Shown here: in pieces, positions 26,006-33,611 of the stretch
Layout of the letters: each line of letters starts with the position of its first letter
How positions within the stretch are numbered: position 1 is the stretch's first letter
From: JAUVUV01 sp964548275
GTDB taxonomy: Bacteria > Gemmatimonadota > Glassbacteria > GWA2-58-10
Direction: 5' to 3'
NCBI GenBank assembly: GCA_964548275.1
Contig: CAZJQI010000009.1
Location: forward strand, 20,580-84,579
DNA length: 64,000 nt
Program-made: the position numbers and the translations under genes
The notes under the pieces: generated by a model
The model's input: only the letters and a program-made list of their open reading frames with translations
What the model was told of the DNA's origin: nothing
Database searches by the model: none

Positions 26006-27276
26006 TGAGTAAAGTCAAGGGCAATTGTCTGGTGGCCCAGTCGGGTGGGCCAACTGCTGTGATCAACGCCTCGGCCTGCGGGGTGATCCAACAGGCGCTG
26101 AAAAGCGAATTGATCGAGGGTGTGTACGGCGCTTATAACGGAATCTTGGGAGTGTTAAAAGAGGAAATTTTCGATATCGGTGCCGAGGACCCGCAAACAA
26201 TCGAGATGCTTAAAACAACACCGAGCGCAGCCCTGGGGAGCTGCCGCCAAAAGCTGAAAAAACTCGAGGACAACAGGGCAGACTACGAACGCGTGCTCGA
26301 GATATTCAAGGCCCACAATATCCGCTACTTTTTCTACGCCGGTGGCAACGACTCGATGGACACAGCCTCCAAGATCAGGGATCTGAGCGCCCAGTTGGGC
26401 TATGAAATGGTCGTGATGGGCGTGCCGAAAACAGTTGACAACGACCTGGCTTTCACAGACCACTGCCCCGGCTACGGCAGCGTGGCAAAGTTTATTGCCA
26501 CAAGCGCCATGGAGGCCGGCCGCGACACAGAAAGCCTCTACACGTTCGATACCTGTGCAGTGCTCGAGACCATGGGCCGCAACGCAGGCTGGATCGCCGC
26601 TGCAGCCGCGCTTGCACGCCGTTACGAAGAGGACTCTCCACACCTGGTGTATGTGCCAGAGGTCAGTTTTTCGAAAGAGAAATTTGTCGAGGATGTAAAA
26701 AAGGTGCACGCAGACTACGGACGGTGTTTTATCGCGGCCAGCGAGGGAATGCGCTGGGACAACGGCCGCTACGTGGCCCAGGATACGAGCGTGCTGGCCA
26801 GGGATAGTTTCGGGCACACTCAGTTGGGCGGAGTAGCCCAGGTGCTGAAAAAAATAATCGAGGATGAGCTCGGCCTGAAGACCCGCTGGATGATGCTGGG
26901 GCTGACCCAGCGCAACGCGATGCATATCGCCTCCCGCACCGATCGTGACGAGGCCTGGCTCTGCGGCGCGGAAGCTGTGCGCCAGGCCGTTTCTGGAACT
27001 TCCGGCTATATGATCTCTCTCGAACGGGTATCGAACTCCCCATACCAGGTGAAAACCGGCCTTGCAAAGCTCGAGGATGTTGCCAATGGCGAAAAAAAGC
27101 TTCCCAGGGACTGGATGAACGAAGAAGGCAATTTCCCCACTGCTGAGTTCCTGGACTATGCCAGGCCGCTTATCGAGGGAGAGGTTGAGGTGCCCATGGC
27201 CGGCGGCCTGCCGCTGTTCATGCGGTTCGAGAGAAGATGGCTGCCCAGGAAGTGCAAGGAGTATCAGCCAGGGTAA
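26005..27276 (+). CDS. 6-phosphofructokinase, probably pyrophosphate-dependent
   Basis: The enzyme phosphorylates fructose 6-phosphate. The 423-residue product has the family start CLVAQSGGPTAVINAS. The two residues that separate donor types are readable: GGNDS at 113-117 carries Asp at the position that is Gly in ATP enzymes, and P141-K142-T-V-D-N-D carries Lys where ATP enzymes have Gly. Both are the PPi-type states. The first Asp of the usual GGD motif is Asn here, which is unusual or clade-specific. ATG 26005 overlaps the regulator stop and has GGGAG six bases upstream. Its place behind a DeoR regulator suggests the cluster feeds hexose phosphate into glycolysis. Donor assignment is inferred from residues only. 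Confidence 0.85.
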   Translation: MSKVKGNCLVAQSGGPTAVINASACGVIQQALKSELIEGVYGAYNGILGVLKEEIFDIGAEDPQTIEMLKTTPSAALGSCRQKLKKLEDNRADYERVLEIFKAHNIRYFFYAGGNDSMDTASKIRDLSAQLGYEMVVMGVPKTVDNDLAFTDHCPGYGSVAKFIATSAMEAGRDTESLYTFDTCAVLETMGRNAGWIAAAAALARRYEEDSPHLVYVPEVSFSKEKFVEDVKKVHADYGRCFIAASEGMRWDNGRYVAQDTSVLARDSFGHTQLGGVAQVLKKIIEDELGLKTRWMMLGLTQRNAMHIASRTDRDEAWLCGAEAVRQAVSGTSGYMISLERVSNSPYQVKTGLAKLEDVANGEKKLPRDWMNEEGNFPTAEFLDYARPLIEGEVEVPMAGGLPLFMRFERRWLPRKCKEYQPG

Positions 27277-27358
27277 AGCCGACTGTGAAAGAGAAGATCA
27301 GCAAAACCTGAAATAGAAATTCAAACGGAAAGTCCTGGAGAGAAAGGTGTGGAATAAA

Positions 27359-28897
27359 ATGAACGGAAAACTGGGCAAGGTCAGCCAGAGTGAGCTTGCG
27401 GTAAAAGCAGGAGCAGCAGTGGGTGAGGGCGCAGAGACCCTGGCGAAAGTGGAAGGAGTCTATCCCTTGTCTGTCAAGTATGCAGACGGCGCATTCTTTT
27501 GCCTGGCCAGGACCGAGGAGGGCAAGCGCCTGGTTGTGCTGGGTGAGAGTAAGGCTGCTGATAGCTTTACAGGCGAGATTATCTCCAGTGTAAGAATCTG
27601 TCCGCTGAATGCTGAGAACGCAGCCGCGCTTCGCCACTATTTCCCCTGGACCGCCCCGGTGCCGATCGGCAGGCGCGCCTCATTTGGTACGGGAGACCGG
27701 CTCGGTGTGGCTACCCCGGGCCACCTGCGGGCTTTCGGCTTCTGCGAGATCTTCCCGGTGCTCGCCCAGCAGTCCATGCGCGAACTGGGCAGAACAGGGC
27801 GAACAGCCCAGGACGTGATCGACGGCGCGGGCTGGGGTGCGTTCGAGGCCGGCTATGTCGGTACATTCGCTGCTGATGCAGACCATATCAAGAAGATCAA
27901 CGAAGCCCTCGATTGCCTCAGGCTGGGCTTTACAATGTTCACTATCGACGCCTCAGACCAGATAAACCTCGAGGCGGTTCACCTGTCCGATGAACAGGCC
28001 CTCGCCGGATTCAAACAGATACCAGCATACCAGGAAATCAGAGACCGATACGCGGGGAAAAGCTGGAATTTCTCACGCGGTGATAGCAAGGTGAATATAA
28101 CATTCTCGGATGCAGAACTGGCCCGCTGTGCGCTGGTTTACCACGAGGCTGTGGAGCACATGGCCGCCCTGTACCACGAACTTAAAAAAGCTTCTGGAGG
28201 CGAAGGCAATTTCGACTTCGAGGTCAGCGTGGATGAGACCGAGACCGATACAACCGAGCACGATCACGTGTTTGTGGCAAACGAGCTGGCTGCCAGCGGT
28301 GTCAGGTGGCAGAGCCTTGCGCCGAAATTCACAGGCCAGTTCCAGAAAGGTATCGACTATATTGGAGACAGAGGAAAGTTCGAACAGCAGTTTGCCGCCC
28401 ATGCCCTGATCGCCGAGAATCTCGGGCCTTACAAGATCAGCGTGCATTCGGGAAGCGACAAGTTCTCGATTTTTCCCCTGGTAGGACACCATACCGGCGG
28501 TTATTTTCATCTCAAGACCGCCGGAACGAGCTGGCTGGAGGCAGTTCGCGTAATTGCCGTGAAAAATCCCGCTCTCTACCGCAGGATGCACACCTTTGCT
28601 CTGGAGCATTTCGAGCAGGACCGGGCGAGCTACCATGTAACTACAAACCTGGCGGCGATCCCGCCCGTGGACTCGCTCGCAGACAGCGAGCTGCCCGCTC
28701 TGATGGAGGAGGTCCACTCCCGCCAGTTACTTCATATCACTTACGGTTCCCTTCTGTCGAGCAGGGATAGCGCCGGCGCGTTTCTTTTCCGGGATGAGAT
28801 ATACACAGCGCTTTATGATTACGAGGAAACCTATTACCAGATGCTGGAGCGCCATATAGGTCGGCATCTCGAATCCCTGGGGGTGAAGAGCGTGTAG
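27359..28897 (+). CDS. uxaE: Tagaturonate epimerase UxaE
   Basis: UxaE, known from Thermotoga, interconverts D-tagaturonate and D-fructuronate and so joins galacturonate to the glucuronate branch. The 512-residue product (516 from GTG 27347) contains the family blocks: FEVSVDETETDTTEHDHVF, split across about 300-318; LAPKFTGQFQKGIDYIGD; YKISVHSGSDKFSIFP; and LKTAGTSWLEAVRV. The neighbouring SDR-type reductase repeats the Thermotoga pairing of epimerase and fructuronate reductase. I prefer ATG 27359, with AAAGGTG upstream; GTG 27347 also has GGAGAG at suitable distance. Between it and the reductase lies a 430-base gap holding a nested palindromic element. Confidence 0.85.
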   Translation: MNGKLGKVSQSELAVKAGAAVGEGAETLAKVEGVYPLSVKYADGAFFCLARTEEGKRLVVLGESKAADSFTGEIISSVRICPLNAENAAALRHYFPWTAPVPIGRRASFGTGDRLGVATPGHLRAFGFCEIFPVLAQQSMRELGRTGRTAQDVIDGAGWGAFEAGYVGTFAADADHIKKINEALDCLRLGFTMFTIDASDQINLEAVHLSDEQALAGFKQIPAYQEIRDRYAGKSWNFSRGDSKVNITFSDAELARCALVYHEAVEHMAALYHELKKASGGEGNFDFEVSVDETETDTTEHDHVFVANELAASGVRWQSLAPKFTGQFQKGIDYIGDRGKFEQQFAAHALIAENLGPYKISVHSGSDKFSIFPLVGHHTGGYFHLKTAGTSWLEAVRVIAVKNPALYRRMHTFALEHFEQDRASYHVTTNLAAIPPVDSLADSELPALMEEVHSRQLLHITYGSLLSSRDSAGAFLFRDEIYTALYDYEETYYQMLERHIGRHLESLGVKSV

Positions 28898-29060
28898 CCG
28901 ATCAGTTCCGGCTTTGTAGCAATAAGAATTTTGAATAGTGTCCTGTAAAAATTGTTTATGAATTAAGAGTTGTTATTAATTCAGGCAGTTGCATAGAGCT
29001 AATGCAAAATGGATTGATTGAAGGAGTATCTTTATTTTCCTTGAGGTGCTCGGTTTTTTC

Positions 29061-29215
29061 GGCGGCCGCAGGCCGCCTCATCAGGGCCGCATGTTCGAGA
29101 AACTCCGTAGGAGCGTGTTTTTACTGGTAAAACAAAATTAGGATATAGAAGCTGTATTGGAAGTCGAGTTTGCGGCCCGAAAAAACTTTTGGTTACTTTT
29201 GGTTACAAAAGTAAC
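29061..29215. repeat. Composite nested palindromic element between uxaE and the fructuronate reductase gene
   Basis: The element contains hairpin GGCGGCC-GCA-GGCCGCC (29061-29077), long-range arms GGGCCGCA (29084-29091)/TGCGGCCC (29171-29178), a TTTTAC-TG-GTAAAA hairpin near 29119-29132, and GTTACTTTT-GGTTAC-AAAAGTAAC (29192-29215). The last hairpin shares its GGTTAC loop with the element at 42033-42109. The rest of the gap 28898-29327 shows no gene. The element could insulate or attenuate transcription between the two halves of the uronate cluster. Confidence 0.65.
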
Positions 29216-29327
29216 ATGAAAAAATAATCTTTTTCTTTCTGCCTGTTAGTTAACCGAACAGTACTGAATAAATTTGAATTCAACATAAATAGGCGCGGGG
29301 GTATTCTCCGCATGAACAGGAGAAATT

Positions 29328-30161
29328 ATGGCAAAGGACTATGTTGCACAAATGTTCGATGTTTCAGGCAAGGTTGTCGCTGTCACCGGAGGGGGAGGGA
29401 TTCTCTGTAGCGTGATGGCTGAGGCTCTGGCAACCGCCGGAGCCGCTGTGGCCGTACTCGACCTTCGCCAAGACGCTGCCGCAGAGGTGGCGAAAAAGAT
29501 CGACTCCCAGGGCGGCAGGGCCGTGGCAGTGTGCGTGGACGTGCTCGACCGGCAAAGCATCGAGGATGCCTGCAAGCAGGTGGTCGACGCCCTGGGGCCG
29601 GTTGACGTTCTGGTCAATGGCGCGGGCGGCAATAAAAAAGAGGCGACTACAAGCCCTGAACTTTCATTCTTCGATCTCCCGGAATCAGCTATCCGATGGG
29701 TTTTCGACCTCAACTGCCTGGGAACGATCATGCCGAGCCAGATTTTCTGCCGGGCAATGGCTGAGCGCGGAGCAGGCAATGTGGTCAATATCAGCTCGAT
29801 GAGCGCTTTCCACCCCCTGACCAAGGTGCTTGGCTACTCCGGCGCCAAGGCTGCGGTCAGCAGTTTCACCGAGTGGCTCGCTGTGCACATGGCTCAGGAA
29901 TATTCGCCGAAAATCCGGGTCAACGCCGTCGCTCCCGGATTTTTCCTCACAGAGCAGAACCGTTTCCTTCTGGTGGACGAAAAAACCGGTCAGCCCACCG
30001 CACGGGGTAAGGCGATCATTGATAGCACCCCGATGGCACGCTACGGTGAGCCGGAAGAACTTCTGGGCGCCCTTTTCTGGCTGATCAGCGATGCCTCCAG
30101 TTTTATCACCGGAACAGTGGTAGCAGTGGATGGCGGGTTTAACGCTTTCAGTGGAGTTTAA
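29328..30161 (+). CDS. SDR-type D-fructuronate reductase / D-mannonate oxidoreductase
   Basis: The enzyme would reduce D-fructuronate to D-mannonate with NAD(P)H. The 277-residue product is a classical short-chain dehydrogenase: nucleotide loop VTGGGGILCSVMAEAL at about 17-32, NGAGG in place of NNAG, catalytic Ser in ISSM and the Y-S-G-A-K catalytic pair. Residues GGNKKEATT after the NGAG region and the extended FFLTEQNRFLL loop are characteristic of the UxuB-type SDR group (Bacillus YjmF, Thermotoga UxaD). SDR substrate calls are uncertain in general, but adjacency to uxaE supports this one. AGGAG precedes ATG 29328. Mannonate dehydratase and KDG kinase are not in the window. Confidence 0.8.
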   Translation: MAKDYVAQMFDVSGKVVAVTGGGGILCSVMAEALATAGAAVAVLDLRQDAAAEVAKKIDSQGGRAVAVCVDVLDRQSIEDACKQVVDALGPVDVLVNGAGGNKKEATTSPELSFFDLPESAIRWVFDLNCLGTIMPSQIFCRAMAERGAGNVVNISSMSAFHPLTKVLGYSGAKAAVSSFTEWLAVHMAQEYSPKIRVNAVAPGFFLTEQNRFLLVDEKTGQPTARGKAIIDSTPMARYGEPEELLGALFWLISDASSFITGTVVAVDGGFNAFSGV

Positions 30162-30228
30162 ATCGATAGCGGATATAAAAATTTAAGGATAAGCTGTAAT
30201 CCGGAATTTTTTTATAAAAGGGGAATTC

Positions 30229-31113
30229 ATGTCGAGCCAGGACGCATTGAAAAACATGCAGCCTGAAAGAGAATTCTTTGTCGGGATCGATTCGGACGGG
30301 TGCGCTTTCCCCACCATGGAACTCAAGCACAAGGAATGTTTCATCCCGAACATTGTAAAATATTTCAGCCTTCAGTCGATCAGCAAGTATGCGCGCGAGG
30401 CGGCCGAGTTTGTCAACCTTTACTCCAGGTGGCGCGGGATCAACCGTTTCCCCGCGCTCTTGATGGTAATGGACCTGCTTGCCGAGCGCTCCGAAGTGCA
30501 GCGCTCAGGAGTGCAGTTGCCAAACTTGGGCGACCTGCAGAAATGGGTCGACACCGGGGTAGCGCTTGGCAATCCTACCCTGAGAGAGGAAGTTAGTAAA
30601 AGCGGGAACACCACTTTAAAAAAGGCTCTCGAGTGGAGCGAGTCGGTCAACAAGAGCGTGGACTGGATGGTCGAGGGCTGCAAGCCGTTCGCTTTCGTGC
30701 GCGAAAGCCTGGAAAGAATGGCTCCCAAAGCCGACATGGTGGTTGTCTCGGCAACACCTGGGGCTGCGCTCGAAAAAGAATGGAAAGAGCACGATATCGC
30801 CCGTTACGCGCGGGCAATCGCCGGACAGGAGAAGGGCAGCAAGAAAGAGCATCTCGCCCTGGCCGCAAGCGGAAAATATCCACCTGAGAAAATCCTGATG
30901 ATCGGCGATGCTCCCGGGGACATGAAAGCAGCCAGAGCCAATAACGCCCTCTTTTTTCCGGTCAATCCAGGTCAGGAGGAAAAAAGCTGGGAGCTGCTTT
31001 ACAAGGAGGCTTTCGACTGTTTCGTTCAAGGCAGTTACGAAGGAGCCTATGAGGCTGAGCTGATCAATAAATTCGAAGCCCTGCTCCCGGACACACCACC
31101 CTGGAAAAAGTAA
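30229..31113 (+). CDS. HAD-superfamily hydrolase in the uronate cluster
   Basis: The 294-residue protein has all four HAD motifs: motif I GIDSDGCAF (about 22-30; the usual Thr/Val after DxDG is Cys), motif II VVSATPG, motif III Lys in GSKKEH, and motif IV MIGDAPGD. A helical cap insert with the invariant-looking FPTMELKHKECF and SRWRGINRFPAL lies between motifs I and II. These stretches mark a distinct family often found next to sugar-acid genes, but I do not know a characterised member. It may dephosphorylate a sugar phosphate or aldonate phosphate. GGGG lies before ATG 30229. The LarA-like gene follows after 75 bases. Confidence 0.8.
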   Translation: MSSQDALKNMQPEREFFVGIDSDGCAFPTMELKHKECFIPNIVKYFSLQSISKYAREAAEFVNLYSRWRGINRFPALLMVMDLLAERSEVQRSGVQLPNLGDLQKWVDTGVALGNPTLREEVSKSGNTTLKKALEWSESVNKSVDWMVEGCKPFAFVRESLERMAPKADMVVVSATPGAALEKEWKEHDIARYARAIAGQEKGSKKEHLALAASGKYPPEKILMIGDAPGDMKAARANNALFFPVNPGQEEKSWELLYKEAFDCFVQGSYEGAYEAELINKFEALLPDTPPWKK

Positions 31114-31188
31114 AAGACAGCAAAATCCTGTAGGGCACGGCGTGCCGTTCCCAATAATGACAGATCATTTTGAATAAAAGACCGTTCA

Positions 31189-32472
31189 ATGGAAAAAAAT
31201 AACCAGATCATCGGCAAAGGATACGCCGATGGGCGCAGCTTGAGCGAGCAAGAAGTCAGAGACCTCTGCGCAAAAGGATTCGACAGGCTCGATCCGAATG
31301 GAAAACGCCTGCTGGTGATCATCCCGGACAGCACACGCACCGTGCCGCTTGACATGATGTTCCGGATATTCTACGAGCTGCTCAACGGCAAAGTGGCTGC
31401 GCTGCACTACCTGATCGCTCTGGGGACGCACCAGCTCATGCCGCCTGATAAGATCGCTGCACGGGTGGGCTTGACCCCTGATAGCCTGGCGCGCGACTAC
31501 CCGGAGGTGCGCATTTTCAACCACCGCTGGGACCTGCCGGAAACTTTCCGCGTGATCGGGGAAATCGCCGCTGAGGAGATAGAGCAAATCAGCGGCGGGC
31601 TTTTCCGCGAAGGGCTGACCGTGACTATCAACAAGATGATTTTCGACTACGACCACCTGGTCATCCTCGGGCCCACGTTTCCCCATGAGGTGGTCGGTTT
31701 CTCGGGCGGCAACAAGTATTTCTTCCCGGGCATTTCAGGCAACGAACTGATTCACTTCTTCCACTGGCTGGGCGCGGTGATCACCAACCCGCTGGTCAAC
31801 GGCAACAAGTGGACCCCCCCGAGAAAAGTGGTTGAAAAGGCGGCCTTTTTTATCCCGCTGCCGGTGACCAATTTCGACATGGTGGAAAAGGGGGGCGAAC
31901 TGGCAGGCCTGTTTATCGGGCCAACGCGCGAGGCGTGGAGCGAGGCAGCGGACCTTTCAGCGCAGATCCATATCCGTTACGTTGAGAGCAAATACAGCTC
32001 GATCCTCGGGGTCGCCCCGCGGATGTACGACGATATCTGGGTGGCTGGCAAGGTGATGTACAAGCTCGAGCCGGTAATTGAAGACAGCGGCGAGTTGATC
32101 ATCTACGCCCCTCATATCAGTGAGGTGAGCTATACCCACGGCAAAATCATCGACCAGGTCGGCTACCACACGCGGGATTACTTCCTGGCACAGATGGAGC
32201 GTTTCAAGAGTGTGCCGCGGGGTATCCTGGCTCACAGCACACATGTCAAAGGCGGGGGAACCTACGAAAATGGCGTGGAAAAACCCAGGGTCAACGTGGT
32301 GCTTGCAACAGGAATACCCGAGGAACGCTGCAGGAGAATCAACCTGGGCTACCGCGACCCGTCAACCATAAATCTCGATCTATGGAAGAACCGCGAGCAC
32401 GAGGGCTGCCTTTTCGTGCCCAGGGCAGGGGAGACTCTCTACCGCGTGAAAGGCGAAAGCTACGAAACCTGA
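31189..32472 (+). CDS. LarA-like (DUF2088) racemase/epimerase, probably nickel-pincer dependent
   Basis: LarA is lactate racemase, which uses a nickel-pincer nucleotide bound through Lys and His. This 427-residue protein keeps the set: H81 in LGTH, H166 in FPHEVVGFSGGNK, K176 of the same block, and H189/H192 in LIHFFH, with PG between. The substrate-binding PDSTRTVP segment replaces the DDRTRP-type motif of lactate racemase. LarA homologues act on several hydroxy acids, so lactate need not be the substrate. In a hexuronate cluster, an aldonate such as mannonate or altronate is a reasonable guess, but this is inference. The cofactor genes larB, larC and larE are not in the window. No strong Shine-Dalgarno precedes ATG 31189. 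Confidence 0.78.
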   Translation: MEKNNQIIGKGYADGRSLSEQEVRDLCAKGFDRLDPNGKRLLVIIPDSTRTVPLDMMFRIFYELLNGKVAALHYLIALGTHQLMPPDKIAARVGLTPDSLARDYPEVRIFNHRWDLPETFRVIGEIAAEEIEQISGGLFREGLTVTINKMIFDYDHLVILGPTFPHEVVGFSGGNKYFFPGISGNELIHFFHWLGAVITNPLVNGNKWTPPRKVVEKAAFFIPLPVTNFDMVEKGGELAGLFIGPTREAWSEAADLSAQIHIRYVESKYSSILGVAPRMYDDIWVAGKVMYKLEPVIEDSGELIIYAPHISEVSYTHGKIIDQVGYHTRDYFLAQMERFKSVPRGILAHSTHVKGGGTYENGVEKPRVNVVLATGIPEERCRRINLGYRDPSTINLDLWKNREHEGCLFVPRAGETLYRVKGESYET

Positions 32473-32562
32473 ATAGAGGACTCGAACTTTATGTAATATC
32501 CCTGGACCCGGAACTGGCCTGAAACCGGCTCTTTTTCTTTCAACTTTTAAGGAGTTATAACC

Positions 32563-33549
32563 ATGCGGCGTATCCTGGCCTTCTTTCTGGTGTTCTTGTT
32601 GATCGTACCCTTTACGGCATACCCGAAATGGTACAAGGGCAACACCCATACTCACACGATCAACTCGGACGGCGACTCCTCACCCGATGAGGTGGCCCGC
32701 TGGTACAAGGAGCACCGCTACCATTTCGTGGTGATCACGGATCATAATTTTCTCACACCGGTGGACGGCCTTAACATGATTTTGGCCGCAGAGGAAAAGT
32801 TTCTCGTTCTCTCCGGCGAGGAGGTGACTGATGAGTTTGAAAGCCCCGAGGACCAGTTTTTCGCCCTTCACCTCAACGCGATAAACTTGAGCAAAACCCT
32901 TCCGCCAACCGGTGGCAGCAGCGTGCATGAGGTACTTCAAACAAACCTGGATTCGATCAATGCTGCAGGAGCCCTGGCACAGATAAACCACCCCAACTTC
33001 CACTGGTCGATAAATGTTGAGGAAATGTACAATCTGAGGAACTGCCTTCTTTTCGAAGTGTGGAACACCTCGACTGACTGCAATAACACCGGAGGCGGCG
33101 GCTACCCCGGCACAGAGGCTCTCTGGGATTCGGTTCTTACCAGGGGCAAGCCGGTTTATGCAGTGGCAAGCGATGACGCCCACGAGTTCAAGCTCTGGGG
33201 CCCACAGTACTCTAACCCCGGAGGCGGGTTCGTCCGGGTGCGGGCCGACAGCCTCGAGGCCGGTGCCTTAGTCGCCGCCCTGGAGCGTGGAGATTTCTAC
33301 TCATCCACGGGTGTCACCCTGAATGACATCACGGTAACAGAGGAAGCATATACTGTTGAGTTTGACGAACAAGGACGGACCAGGCACACGGTGTATTTTA
33401 TCGGCAGCGGCGGCAAGATGCTGGCCACTGCCTATCAAAGCCCTGCGGTCTACAGGTTTACCGGAAAAGAAGGCTATGTGCGGGCAAAGATCGTGGACTC
33501 GAACGGTAGGCTAGCCTGGACTCAGCCGGTGTTTACAAATAGCGATTAA
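32563..33549 (+). CDS. Secreted PHP-domain metal-dependent hydrolase
   Basis: The 328-residue protein has an N-terminal signal peptide (about residues 1-22, ending near AYP) and then a PHP domain. Metal-binding motifs are THTHTINSDGDSSPDEV, VITDHN, QINHPNFHW and SDDAHEF. PHP proteins are trinuclear metal phosphoesterases or related hydrolases, and the CehA-type members are exported. Substrate is unknown. AAGGAG is well placed before ATG 32563. It is the last plus-strand gene of the uronate run and ends just before a bidirectional terminator shared with gyrA, so it may belong to that transcription unit, though a 90-base gap leaves room for its own promoter. Confidence 0.8.
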   Translation: MRRILAFFLVFLLIVPFTAYPKWYKGNTHTHTINSDGDSSPDEVARWYKEHRYHFVVITDHNFLTPVDGLNMILAAEEKFLVLSGEEVTDEFESPEDQFFALHLNAINLSKTLPPTGGSSVHEVLQTNLDSINAAGALAQINHPNFHWSINVEEMYNLRNCLLFEVWNTSTDCNNTGGGGYPGTEALWDSVLTRGKPVYAVASDDAHEFKLWGPQYSNPGGGFVRVRADSLEAGALVAALERGDFYSSTGVTLNDITVTEEAYTVEFDEQGRTRHTVYFIGSGGKMLATAYQSPAVYRFTGKEGYVRAKIVDSNGRLAWTQPVFTNSD

Positions 33550-33561
33550 ACAGGGATAAAA

Positions 33562-33588
33562 AAAGGGGAATCCAACCGATTCCCCTTT
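33562..33588. terminator. Bidirectional terminator between PHP gene and gyrA
   Basis: Stem AAAGGGGAATC (33562-33572)/GATTCCCCTTT (33578-33588) with loop CAACC is perfect over 11 bp. A-rich and T-rich flanks on both sides make it work in either direction. It lies 13 bases after the PHP stop and 24 bases after the gyrA stop. Confidence 0.85.
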
Positions 33589-33611
33589 AAATTTACAATG
33601 AAGGTGTTTGA

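Noticed and set aside
31134..31146. Short palindrome GGCACG-G-CGTGCC before the LarA-like gene
   Set aside because: Resembles a degenerate repeat fragment. Too short and without a second copy in the window to support a call.
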